Assembly (NCBI GenBank): GCA_963806145.1
Contig: CAWDXD010000043.1
Location: 1 to 64,000, forward strand
Length of the DNA: 64,000 bases
Origin: DASXKD01 sp963806145
Lineage (GTDB): Bacteria; Actinomycetota; Actinomycetes; Streptosporangiales; Streptosporangiaceae
Reading direction: 5' to 3'
The notes beneath the pieces are model-generated. The model was not told where the DNA came from and searched no databases. It saw only the letters and a list, made by a program, of their open reading frames with translations. Of this stretch, positions 35,335-43,585 are shown piece by piece (within the stretch, counting starts at the first letter, position 1; each line of letters starts with the position of its first letter). The translations under genes and the position numbers were made by a program.

Positions 35335-36189
35335 GTGACCGTCCGGGCGATCGACTTCCATGTGCACCTGCCGACTCCCGACTGGCTGGACGGCAGCATG
35401 GCCGGGTACGTGGAGGCGGCGGAGGCGTACTTCCGCGCGCCGGTGCAGCGGGCGTCGCTGGCGGAACTGGCTGCCAGGTACCGCGGCCTGAATGTGCGCG
35501 CGGTGCTGCTGGCCTGGGACGCGGAGACCGCCACGGGGCGTCCGCGGGTGCCCAACGAGACCGTCGCCGCCGCCTGCCGCGATTTTCCCGACGTGTTCAC
35601 CGGGCTCGGCTCGGTGGATCCGCACAAGGGCGACGCCGCGGTCGCTGAGGTCGCCAACATCGCCGCCCTGGGGCTGCGCGGGGTCAAGTTCCATCCCTCG
35701 CTCCAGGCCTTCGCCCCCGACGACCCTGTCTACTGGCCCGTGTTCGCCGCGTGCCAGGAGCACGGCCTGCTGGCCCTGTTCCACACCGGGACCAGCGGTA
35801 TCGGCGCGGGCCAGCCCGGTGGCCAGGGCGTCGGCCTTGACTACGCGCGCCCAATCAGGCTGGACGCGGTCGCGGCCGCCCACCCGGGGCTGACCGTGGT
35901 GGCCGCGCACTTCGGCTGGCCGTGGCACATGGAACTGGTCGCCATGGCCCTGCACAAGACCAACGTCTACATCGACATCTCCGGCTGGTCGCCCAGGCGC
36001 ATCCCGGCCGAGGTGGTCCGCGAGCTGCGCGGCCGGCTTTCTGAGCAGTTCTTGTGGGGCAGCGACTTCCCGTTCATCACCCCGGAACGCTGCCTCGCCG
36101 AACTGGAGTCCCTCGACCTGCCCGAGCCGGCCCTCAGCCGGGTGCTGCACGAGAACGCAGCCCGGATCCTCGGCCTGGACCAGGGTTAG
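35335..36189 (+). CDS. Amidohydrolase_2 family metal-dependent hydrolase/decarboxylase
   Basis: TIM-barrel enzyme of 284 residues. AIDFHVHLP carries the HxH metal ligands, GLRGVKFHPSLQAF, VAAHFGWPW and LWGSDFPFITPER supply the remaining His and Asp. The last motif matches decarboxylase-like amidohydrolases. GTG 35335 is the start. The acyl-CoA dehydrogenase follows after 11 bases, so they likely act in one catabolic route, perhaps for an aromatic or acyl substrate. Confidence 0.85.
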   Translation: MTVRAIDFHVHLPTPDWLDGSMAGYVEAAEAYFRAPVQRASLAELAARYRGLNVRAVLLAWDAETATGRPRVPNETVAAACRDFPDVFTGLGSVDPHKGDAAVAEVANIAALGLRGVKFHPSLQAFAPDDPVYWPVFAACQEHGLLALFHTGTSGIGAGQPGGQGVGLDYARPIRLDAVAAAHPGLTVVAAHFGWPWHMELVAMALHKTNVYIDISGWSPRRIPAEVVRELRGRLSEQFLWGSDFPFITPERCLAELESLDLPEPALSRVLHENAARILGLDQG

Positions 36190-36200
36190 CCGGGGCAGGC

Positions 36201-37358
36201 ATGGACTTCTCGCTGACGAGCGACCAGCTGCTGATCCGGGACGCGGTCCGCGAGGTCTGCGCCGGGTTTCCCGGCCGGTACTGGCGCGATCTGGAGGCCC
36301 GCGGCGAGTACCCCGCGGAATTCGTCGCGACCATGACCAGGCTCGGCTGGCTGTCGGTGCTCATCCCCGCCGAGTACGGCGGCGGCGGCCAGGGCGTCAC
36401 CGAGGCGGGGATCATCCTGGAGGAGATCCACCGCTCCGGTGGCAACGCGAACGCCTGCCATGCCCAGCTCTACACGATGGGCGCGCTGGCCAGGCACGGC
36501 AGCGAGGAGCAGAAGCGGCGCTGGCTGCCGCCGCTGGCTGCCGGGGAACTGCGGCTCCAGGCGTTCGGGATCACCGAGCCGGACGCCGGCTCCGATTCCA
36601 CCAGGATCGCCACGCGGGCCGAGCGGGACGGCGGGGACTACGTGGTCACCGGCCAGAAGACGTTCATCAGCCGGGCCGAGCAGACTGACCTGATGCTGCT
36701 GCTGGCCCGGACCGGCCCGCCCGCCGAGGCCGACCGGACGGCCGGCCTGTCGCTGCTGCTCGTCGACCTGCGGGAGGCCGACGGCACGGTGGAGACGCGC
36801 CGCATCCCGCTGATGTTCAACTACCACACCTACCAGGTGTTCTTTTCCGGCCTGCGGGTGCCGGCCGGAAACCTCATCGGTGTGGAAGGGCGCGGGTTCC
36901 GCCACGTCCTCGACGGTTTCAATGCCGAACGAAGCCTCCTGGCCAGCGAGGCCATCGGCGATGGGCTGTTCTTCCTCGATCGCGCCAGCGAGTACGCCTC
37001 CCGCCGGGAGGTGTTCGGCAGGCCGATCGGCGCCAACCAGGGGGTGGCGTTCCCGCTGGCCCAGGCCCGGGCCCGGGTCGAGGCGGCAAGCCTGCTGCGG
37101 TTCAAGGCGGCGGCGCTGTTTGATTCGGGCCAGCCGTGCGGCCCGGAGGCGAACATGGCCAAGCTGCTGGCCTCCCAGGCCGCTGCCGAGGCCGGAAACG
37201 CGGCCATGCACACCTTTGGCGGCAACGCGTTCGCCGCCGAGTACGACATCGAGCGCAAGTTCCGGGAGACCAAGCTGCTGGAGATCGCGCCGGTGAGCAA
37301 CAACCTCGTGCTGGCCTTCCTCGCCCAGCACGTACTGGGCCTCCCCCGCTCGTATTAG
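36201..37358 (+). CDS. Acyl-CoA dehydrogenase
   Basis: FAD-dependent dehydrogenase of 385 residues. Signature parts are LIPAEYGGGGQGVTEAGIILEEI, QAFGITEPDAGSDSTRIATRA, YVVTGQKTFISRAEQTD, VFGRPIGANQGVAFPLA and MHTFGGNAFAAEYDIERKFRETK near the end. Electrons would pass to an ETF such as the EtfAB in this window. It is in an operon with the amidohydrolase. Confidence 0.92.
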   Translation: MDFSLTSDQLLIRDAVREVCAGFPGRYWRDLEARGEYPAEFVATMTRLGWLSVLIPAEYGGGGQGVTEAGIILEEIHRSGGNANACHAQLYTMGALARHGSEEQKRRWLPPLAAGELRLQAFGITEPDAGSDSTRIATRAERDGGDYVVTGQKTFISRAEQTDLMLLLARTGPPAEADRTAGLSLLLVDLREADGTVETRRIPLMFNYHTYQVFFSGLRVPAGNLIGVEGRGFRHVLDGFNAERSLLASEAIGDGLFFLDRASEYASRREVFGRPIGANQGVAFPLAQARARVEAASLLRFKAAALFDSGQPCGPEANMAKLLASQAAAEAGNAAMHTFGGNAFAAEYDIERKFRETKLLEIAPVSNNLVLAFLAQHVLGLPRSY

Positions 37359-37535
37359 CCCTGGGGCGACCCCCCTGGGGCGTGAATGTGGCGACGAGGC
37401 CCTTCTAGGGGCACCAGGTTTACCTTCCCGATTCCAGGGGCGTTCGTGCAGGCCCGCGCGGGACCGGAATGGCCAGGCAGGGGGGTCAGGTCGCACAATG
37501 TCTGACATGACCGACCTTCTCGCGCCGGGTCTTCG

Positions 37536-40097
37536 ATGACCGCCGTGCTGCCGCTGGCCGCGGACGACGCGCCGGCCCCGCTGCTGACCGTGTCCGGGCT
37601 CGAAGTCAGGTTCGGCGCCGTCCGCGCGCTCGACGGGGTCGACCTCAGCGTCCGGCCCGGCGAGCTCATCGCGCTGGCGGGGGAGAACGGCGCGGGGAAG
37701 ACCACGCTGGTGCGCTGCATCGCCGGTGACATCGCCCCGGCGAGCGGTGAGATCTTCCTGGCGGGCCGGAAGGTACTCGCCGACCCGCGCGCCGCGGCCC
37801 GCCTGGGAATCGGCGTGGTCTGGCAGGACCTGGCGCTGTGCGACAACCTGGACGTGGCGGCCAACATCCTGCTGGGGCAGGAGCCACGGCGCCTCATGCG
37901 CTCGGAGAGCCGGTTCCACGCGGCCGCGGCACAGGTGCTGGAGAGCCTGCAGATCCCGCTGCGGGACACCACCCGCAGCATCCAGACCCTATCCGGCGGC
38001 CAGCGCCAGCTTGTCGCCGTCGCCCGCGCGATGCGGCACCGGCCGCTGTTGCTGGCGCTGGACGAGCCCACCGCGTCCCTGGGCGTCCGGGAATCGGCCC
38101 AGGTCGAAGCGCTGATCGTGGGCCTGCGCGAGCAGGGCACCACGATCCTGCTTGCCTGTCACGACATCGAGCAGATGTTCCGGCTGGCCGACCGCATCGT
38201 GGTGCTGCGGCAGGGGCGGATCGTGGGCGACCTCGACCCGCGCAGCACCCACCCCGACGACGTGGTCGCGCTGCTGTCCGGGCAGCAGGTCGACTCCTCC
38301 GCGCGCCGCCAGCTCAACCGCTTGCACCGGCTGGCCGACCGGCTGGCGTCGGCCGATCCTTCCTCCAGCCTGTCGCTGATCCTGTCCGCGCTCGGCGCGG
38401 CGCTGGGCACCGAGCGGCTGTGCATCCACCTGGTCGCCGACCAGACCCTGATCTGCGCCGCGTCGCTCGGGTTCCCCCCCGGGCAGCTCGCCGACTGGTC
38501 GGTTCTGCCGTTCGGCCCGGCGGGGGGCCCGGTCGGGCTGGCCGCGTCTATCGAGCAGCCGGTGACCGAGGCAGATATCCGGGCCACCGCGGCGCGGGCC
38601 GGTTACGGCGGCCTCCCAGCGGGCGCGGGCATCACCGGCTCCTGGTCCGTCCCGGTCATGGGCCCGAGCGGCCTCAGGGGGGTCATCACGGTCTTCCGCC
38701 CGGACACACGCCCGCCACAACGCGACGAGCTGGACCTGGTCACGCTCTACGCGGGGTACGCAGCAAGCGCGATGGAGCGGGACCGGCTGCTCGACCAGGT
38801 CACCGCGCGGAACCGGGTGCTGGAAACCATCCGCGAGATGCTGGAGACGCTGGCCGGCCCCGTCCCGGTCGCCGGGGGACTGTTCGCGGCGGTCGAGTCG
38901 CTGCGGCGCGGGCTGCGCGCCGACGAGGTGGCGCTGCTCACCCAGCCGCCGGACGCCGCCCCCCGGTGGCGCGCGTTCACCGGGCCCATGGGCCGGGATC
39001 CGGCGTCGGCGTCGGCGTCGCTGCGCGGCACGGCGGAGCAGTTCCTGGCCGGGGCGCACCGCGACGGCGCGGCCGGGCAGGACGGCGTGGCCAGGCCGGT
39101 TCTCAGCAGCCGCGGCCGGCGGGTGCTCGCGGCCATGTTCCCGGCGCCGGGCGGGCCCACCGTGCTGCTGGCAAGCTGGAAGGAGCTTCGCGCCACCAAG
39201 GACGAGACCGCGCTCATGGAGGACGCCGCGCACTCGCTGCGGCTCGCGCTGGAACGCGAGGAGGCCGGCCTCGCGCACCAGGAGGCCGCGGCGCTGCGCC
39301 GGTCGCGGGAACTGCAGCGCGGCTTCCTGTCCCGGATGAGCCACGAGTTGCGCACCCCGCTGACGGCCATCCGCGGCTACGCCTCCAGCCTCATGCAGCC
39401 GGACGTGACCTGGGACACCGACTCGCAGATGCGCTTCCTCGACCGGATCGCCGCCGAGTCGGCCCGCCTCGGCCGCCTGGTGGACGACCTGCTGGACTTT
39501 TCCGCGATCGAGTCGGGCGTCATGCGGCTGCAGCGGGACTGGTGCGACATCCCGCTGGTCCTGGAGGCGGCCATCGCGTGCCTGCCGCCGGCCGACGCCG
39601 CGGCGGTGTCCATGGACAGCCAGCCCGGCCTGCCCGCCGTGTGGGCCGACCACGACAGGATGGAGCAGGTGTTCGTGAACCTGCTCAGCAACGCGGTCCG
39701 GCACAACCCGCCCGGGACGCAGGTCCGGGTGACCGCGGTCACGGCGCGGGCCACGGCTCCCGCGGCGCCCGCCGAGGTCGTGATCAGCGTGATCGACGAC
39801 GGCACCGGCATGCCGGGGGAACTGGCGGCCGCGTTCGACCTCACCCCGCAGCGCCGCGCCCCCAGCGCCGGGGCCGGGCTCGGGCTGTCCATCGCCAAGG
39901 CCATCATCGAGGCGCACGGCGGCAGCATCGAACTGCGCCGCCCGGCCCGCGGCACGTGCTTCCGCATCAGCCTGCCGGTGGAGGCCAGCGACCGTCCCGG
40001 CACCGACGACGGGCACCGGGACGGCCTCACCGGCGAAGGCATGGCCATGGCACGCGAGACCGAGGAAGCAGGGCAGGGACTGGGCCGTCATGACTGA
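37536..40097 (+). CDS. Fusion of an ABC-transporter ATPase domain, GAF-like region and sensor histidine kinase
   Basis: An 853-residue soluble protein with no membrane segment. Residues 15-250 form a complete ABC ATPase: Walker A GENGAGKTT (49-57), Q-loop VVWQDLAL, signature LSGGQ (152-156), Walker B LLLALDEPTA (Asp176, Glu177) and H-loop His209. Residues 265-585 look like one or two GAF modules (SLSLILSALGAALGTERLCIHLV; LFAAVESLRRGLRADEVALL). A coiled stretch leads into HisKA with MSHELRTPLTAIRGY (His603) and HATPase_c with N-box NLLSNAVRHNPP (715-726), DDGTGMP and GAGLGLSIAKAIIEAHGG. The ABC part resembles the ATPase at 42.7 kb. The TGA overlaps the response-regulator ATG. Confidence 0.92.
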   Translation: MTAVLPLAADDAPAPLLTVSGLEVRFGAVRALDGVDLSVRPGELIALAGENGAGKTTLVRCIAGDIAPASGEIFLAGRKVLADPRAAARLGIGVVWQDLALCDNLDVAANILLGQEPRRLMRSESRFHAAAAQVLESLQIPLRDTTRSIQTLSGGQRQLVAVARAMRHRPLLLALDEPTASLGVRESAQVEALIVGLREQGTTILLACHDIEQMFRLADRIVVLRQGRIVGDLDPRSTHPDDVVALLSGQQVDSSARRQLNRLHRLADRLASADPSSSLSLILSALGAALGTERLCIHLVADQTLICAASLGFPPGQLADWSVLPFGPAGGPVGLAASIEQPVTEADIRATAARAGYGGLPAGAGITGSWSVPVMGPSGLRGVITVFRPDTRPPQRDELDLVTLYAGYAASAMERDRLLDQVTARNRVLETIREMLETLAGPVPVAGGLFAAVESLRRGLRADEVALLTQPPDAAPRWRAFTGPMGRDPASASASLRGTAEQFLAGAHRDGAAGQDGVARPVLSSRGRRVLAAMFPAPGGPTVLLASWKELRATKDETALMEDAAHSLRLALEREEAGLAHQEAAALRRSRELQRGFLSRMSHELRTPLTAIRGYASSLMQPDVTWDTDSQMRFLDRIAAESARLGRLVDDLLDFSAIESGVMRLQRDWCDIPLVLEAAIACLPPADAAAVSMDSQPGLPAVWADHDRMEQVFVNLLSNAVRHNPPGTQVRVTAVTARATAPAAPAEVVISVIDDGTGMPGELAAAFDLTPQRRAPSAGAGLGLSIAKAIIEAHGGSIELRRPARGTCFRISLPVEASDRPGTDDGHRDGLTGEGMAMARETEEAGQGLGRHD

Positions 40098-40794
40098 GAA
40101 CACCAAGAACACCCGCGCGCTCGTGGTGGAGGACGACCCGAACATCGTTGACCTGATCAGGTCGAACCTGGCCGTGCGGGGGTTTGACAGCGTGGTGTCC
40201 GCCGACGGCACCCGGGCGCTGCAACTGCTGGAGACCGAGGAGCCGGACATCGTCCTGCTCGACCTGATGCTGCCCGAGGTCGACGGCTTCGAGCTGTGCC
40301 GGCAGATCCGCGAGCAGTCCAGCGTGGCGATCATCGTGGTGTCGGCCCGCGGCGGGGAGCGGGACAAGGTGACCGCGCTCAACGTTGGCGCCGACGACTA
40401 CATGACCAAGCCGTTCAGCATCGAGGAACTGCTGGCCCGGATCACCGCCACGCTGCGCCGTACCAGGCCCGCCGCCTCGACCGAGCCGGGGCCGCCGATC
40501 GTCACCGCGGGGAACATCGAGATCGACCTGGCCAGCCAGCAGGTGACCAGGGACGGCCAGCCAGTGCACCTGACCCCCACGGAGTTCGCCCTGCTGCGCG
40601 AGCTTGCCACCAACCGCGGCAAGCTGCTGACCCACGCGCACCTGCTGCGGCGCGTGTGGGGGCACGGGTACGAGACCGAGACCGAGTACGTGCGGGTGTA
40701 CGTCCGGCGGCTGCGGGCCAAGCTGGAAGCCGACGGAAGCACCCCGCTCATCCTCACCCAGCCGAGGGCTGGCTACCGCTTCGCGCCGGAGTAA
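40090..40794 (+). CDS. OmpR/KdpE-type response regulator
   Basis: A 234-residue DNA-binding regulator. Receiver: ALVVEDDPNIVDLI, phospho-Asp in IVLLDLMLPEVDGF, IIVVSARGGERDK and YMTKPF. Winged helix: HLTPTEFALLRELATNRGKLLTHAHLLRRVWG and YVRVYVRRLRAKLE, ILTQPRAGYRFAPE. ATG 40090 lies eight bases before the kinase stop ends, so the pair is coupled and cognate. The sugar-type importer downstream is the obvious target. Confidence 0.95.
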   Translation: MTENTKNTRALVVEDDPNIVDLIRSNLAVRGFDSVVSADGTRALQLLETEEPDIVLLDLMLPEVDGFELCRQIREQSSVAIIVVSARGGERDKVTALNVGADDYMTKPFSIEELLARITATLRRTRPAASTEPGPPIVTAGNIEIDLASQQVTRDGQPVHLTPTEFALLRELATNRGKLLTHAHLLRRVWGHGYETETEYVRVYVRRLRAKLEADGSTPLILTQPRAGYRFAPE

Positions 40795-40831
40795 GCCGGG
40801 GTGAGCCGCCGCCCGCGCTCTGCTTTCCCCG

Positions 40832-40886
40832 CCCCCGCGCTTCGCGCCCACCCCCGCGCTTCGCGCCCACCCCCTCGCTGCGCCCA
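40832..40886 (+). repeat. 19-bp tandem repeat downstream of the response regulator
   Basis: CCCCCGCGCTTCGCGCCCA occurs at 40832-40850 and again exactly at 40851-40869, then in shortened form at 40870-40886 and degenerate after that. It begins 38 bases after the regulator stop. Confidence 0.8.
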
Positions 40887-41078
40887 CCCCCGCTCTGCTC
40901 CGGCCCGCCGTTCACAGTATTTTTATGGGGCGGCCATGATGTTAAGACCGTGTTCATTCCCCCGGGCCTAACCTCAGGGCAACGCCTGCGACTGCAGCTA
41001 TGGCTGGAACGGGCATGGGACTCGCCCTGCCCGCGCTGGAGTGTGCTGCTTGGCCAGCGCGAATGATCAGGGCTAGCG

Positions 41079-41131
41079 CACGAAGCTCACGAAGCGCAGG
41101 ACGCGCTGCTGACGGAAGGACTTCAGTCCTT
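41079..41131 (+). promoter_or_regulatory. Repeat cluster upstream of the importer operon
   Basis: Two direct copies of CACGAAGC (41079-41086, 41088-41095), spaced nine bases, and a palindrome AAGGACT-TC-AGTCCTT (41116-41131) lie about 80-135 bases before the lipoprotein ATG. OmpR-type regulators bind short direct repeats, so these are candidate sites. The surrounding gap (40795-41211) is AT-richer than average and has no gene. Confidence 0.4.
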
Positions 41132-41211
41132 GGTATCTACGAGACACACGTGCTATACGTCGTGCAATATCCGCTTTATTTGGGTGCCTTCGGGCGAAAG
41201 GGGCGTGGGTG

Positions 41212-42498
41212 ATGCGACTGGGTAACAGAGGTAAGGGCCGCTTCGGGCGGGTGGGCTGGGTGGGTTTGGCGACCGTAGCTGGCCTGATAGCTGCGGGCTG
41301 CGGATCGTCGTCCACGTCGTCAACGGCGTCAACGGCGCCAAGTGGCTCGAACACGGTTCCATCGGGGCTGAGCATCAGCTCATTTACCGTTGACATCGGG
41401 CCGACGATGGCCAAGTTCAAGCCGCTGACTCAGTTCGCGACCAAGGGAGCCAACACCCTGCAGGTGGGGGTGATCCTGCCCGACACCACGTCGTCGACGC
41501 GGTACGTCAACTTCGACCAGCCGTACCTGAACGATGCCTTTGCCGACGCCGGGTATACCCAGGCGCAGTTCCGGATCGACAACGCGCAGGGAAGCGACGC
41601 GACCGAGCTGAATGATGCCACCGCCGACATCAACCTGGGTGCCAAGGTCCTGATCATGGACCCGCTCGATGGCCCGACTGGCGTGGCGATCGCGCAGCTT
41701 GCCGAGTCCAAGGGCGTCACCCTGATCAGCTACGACCGCGCCACCTTCCAGGGCCACAACACCTACTACGTCAGCTTCGACAACCAGCTCGTGGGTCAGT
41801 TGATCGGCAAGGGTTTCAATGCCTGCGTTTCCTCCTGGGGGATCAAGAAGCCCCAGGTCTACGTGCTGAACGGCGGCGAGGACACCGACCCCAACGCCAT
41901 CTCCTTTGCCACGGGTTACAACCAGGTGGTCTGGAACCAGCCGGCCAAGACGGTCGCCGCAGGCGCGACCAACAGCCTCGGTTACAAGCTGGTTGGCGAG
42001 AACTTCGCCCCTGGGTGGGACAACACCAAGGGCGGCACGATCTTCCAGCAGGCGTTCACCGCTCACAAGCAGATCAACGCCACGATCGAGGCCAATGACG
42101 GGCTCTCCAACTCGGTGATCACCGTCCTCAAGGGGGCGGGGGTCAAGCCCAAGTCGATTCCGACCACCGGGCAGGACGCCACCGCCCAGGGCATGGCCTG
42201 GATCCTCGAGGGCTACCAGTGCGGTTCCGTGTACAAGGCGGTCTACAAGGAGGCCCAGGACGCCGTGGCCCTCGCCACGATCCTGCTGGCCGGCGACAAG
42301 CCGCCTGCGGCTCTGCTGAACGGGAAGACCGTCGACCCGGCCGACCCGAGCATCACCGAGCCGGCGTCCCTGCTGACCCCGGTGTGGGTGACCCAGGCCA
42401 ACATGGAGTCGACAGTGGTGAAGGACGGCTTCGACACCGCCGCGCAAATCTGCGCAATCGCGGGTGCGAGCCTCTGCGCCAAGGATGGGATCAAGTGA
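41212..42498 (+). CDS. Sugar-type ABC transporter substrate-binding lipoprotein
   Basis: A 428-residue periplasmic-binding-protein type I (XylF/RbsB-like). The signal peptide ends with lipobox IAAGC (Cys at about 28), followed by a Ser/Thr-rich linker. The mature part starts LQVGVILPDTTSSTRYVNFDQPYL and has AKVLIMDPLDGPTGVAIAQLAESKGV, ISYDRATFQGHNTYYVSFDN and ATIEANDGLSNSVITVLKG. ATG 41212 follows AAAGGGG. Xylose- or arabinose-like ligands are usual for the family; the actual one is unknown. Confidence 0.92.
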   Translation: MRLGNRGKGRFGRVGWVGLATVAGLIAAGCGSSSTSSTASTAPSGSNTVPSGLSISSFTVDIGPTMAKFKPLTQFATKGANTLQVGVILPDTTSSTRYVNFDQPYLNDAFADAGYTQAQFRIDNAQGSDATELNDATADINLGAKVLIMDPLDGPTGVAIAQLAESKGVTLISYDRATFQGHNTYYVSFDNQLVGQLIGKGFNACVSSWGIKKPQVYVLNGGEDTDPNAISFATGYNQVVWNQPAKTVAAGATNSLGYKLVGENFAPGWDNTKGGTIFQQAFTAHKQINATIEANDGLSNSVITVLKGAGVKPKSIPTTGQDATAQGMAWILEGYQCGSVYKAVYKEAQDAVALATILLAGDKPPAALLNGKTVDPADPSITEPASLLTPVWVTQANMESTVVKDGFDTAAQICAIAGASLCAKDGIK

Positions 42499-42551
42499 TC
42501 ATCTGATCTGCGGAACCCCGGGCGGAGTTTTCATCGAACGCTCCTCCGCAG

Positions 42552-42594
42552 CCGGGTTGGCGGATCCTCCAGCAGGGCGGATCCGCCAACCCGG
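42552..42594. promoter_or_regulatory. 16-bp perfect stem-loop between binding protein and ATPase genes
   Basis: CCGGGTTGGCGGATCC (42552-42567) and its exact complement (42579-42594) flank an 11-base loop, 54 bases after the binding-protein stop. No T run follows. Such structures commonly stabilise or partly terminate the upstream message so the binding protein is made in excess. Confidence 0.6.
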
Positions 42595-42730
42595 CCCTGG
42601 CGAGGTGGTCGTGCAGAACCTCGAATCGGCGGGAAAGGGGAGGCAAGCAGCATGGCTATGTTCTGCGGGCACCGGGATACCGGAGCGGTGGAGCCCAACC
42701 TAGGCAAGGGCTACTTGACGAGTCTGCAAG

Positions 42731-43558
42731 ATGACTGAGATGAAGGAGGCCCCGGAAGGCGCGAGCCCCCCCGGGGACGGGGCGGAATCCCTGCTGCAGC
42801 TGCGGGGCATCGACAAGCACTTCGGGCCGGTGCAGGCACTCTACGGGGTGAACCTGGATCTGCCCGCCGGCCAGGTGACCGGCCTGTGCGGGGACAACGG
42901 TGCCGGAAAGTCTGTGCTCACCCGCTGCATCGCTGGCGTGCACCAGCCGGACCATGGTCAGATCTACTTCGAGGGGCGACCGGTACACATCCGGAGCACC
43001 CGGGACGCCGCCGCGCTTGGGATTGAGACCGTGTACCAGGATCTGGCGCTGGCCGACAACCTGGACATCGTCCAGAACATGTTCCTCGGCCGGGAGCGTC
43101 TGCGCCGCGGCCTGCTCGACGAGGACTCGATGGAGCGGCAGGCGGCGGAGACCCTGAGCACCCTGCGGGTCACCACGGTGCGCTCGATCCGGCAGCCAGT
43201 GGCCTCGCTCTCGGGAGGTCAGCGGCAGGCGGTGGCGGTGGCCAAGGCGGTGATGTGGAACTCCAAGCTGGTGCTTCTTGACGAGCCCACCGCCGCCCTC
43301 GGGGTGGTGCAGACCCGGACAGTGCTTGACCTGATTGAACGGCTCAGGGACCGCGGGTTGGCGGTGATGGTGATCTCCCACAACCTCAACGACGTCTTCG
43401 AGGCCGCGGACCGGATCGCGGTGCTGTACCTGGGGCGGATGGTGGCCGAGGGGCCGGCTGCGGACTTCGACCGGCAGAGCGTGGTGGAGTATATGACGAC
43501 GGGTAGCTCCGACGGGCGGCCGTTCGAGCCTGCCGGATCCGCCAGTGGCGAGGGCTGA
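42731..43558 (+). CDS. Sugar-type ABC transporter ATPase, single nucleotide-binding domain
   Basis: A 275-residue ATPase: Walker A GDNGAGKS, Q-loop TVYQDLAL, signature LSGGQRQ, Walker B LVLLDEPTAAL and H-loop ISHNLNDVF. Most XylG/RbsA-type importers have a duplicated ATPase of about 500 residues; this one has a single domain like FrcA. It shares long motifs with the ABC part of the upstream kinase (QDLAL.DNLD, DEPTA.LGV). Confidence 0.92.
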   Translation: MTEMKEAPEGASPPGDGAESLLQLRGIDKHFGPVQALYGVNLDLPAGQVTGLCGDNGAGKSVLTRCIAGVHQPDHGQIYFEGRPVHIRSTRDAAALGIETVYQDLALADNLDIVQNMFLGRERLRRGLLDEDSMERQAAETLSTLRVTTVRSIRQPVASLSGGQRQAVAVAKAVMWNSKLVLLDEPTAALGVVQTRTVLDLIERLRDRGLAVMVISHNLNDVFEAADRIAVLYLGRMVAEGPAADFDRQSVVEYMTTGSSDGRPFEPAGSASGEG

Positions 43559-43585
43559 GCCCATGGCCTGGATCGAGAAATCCCT

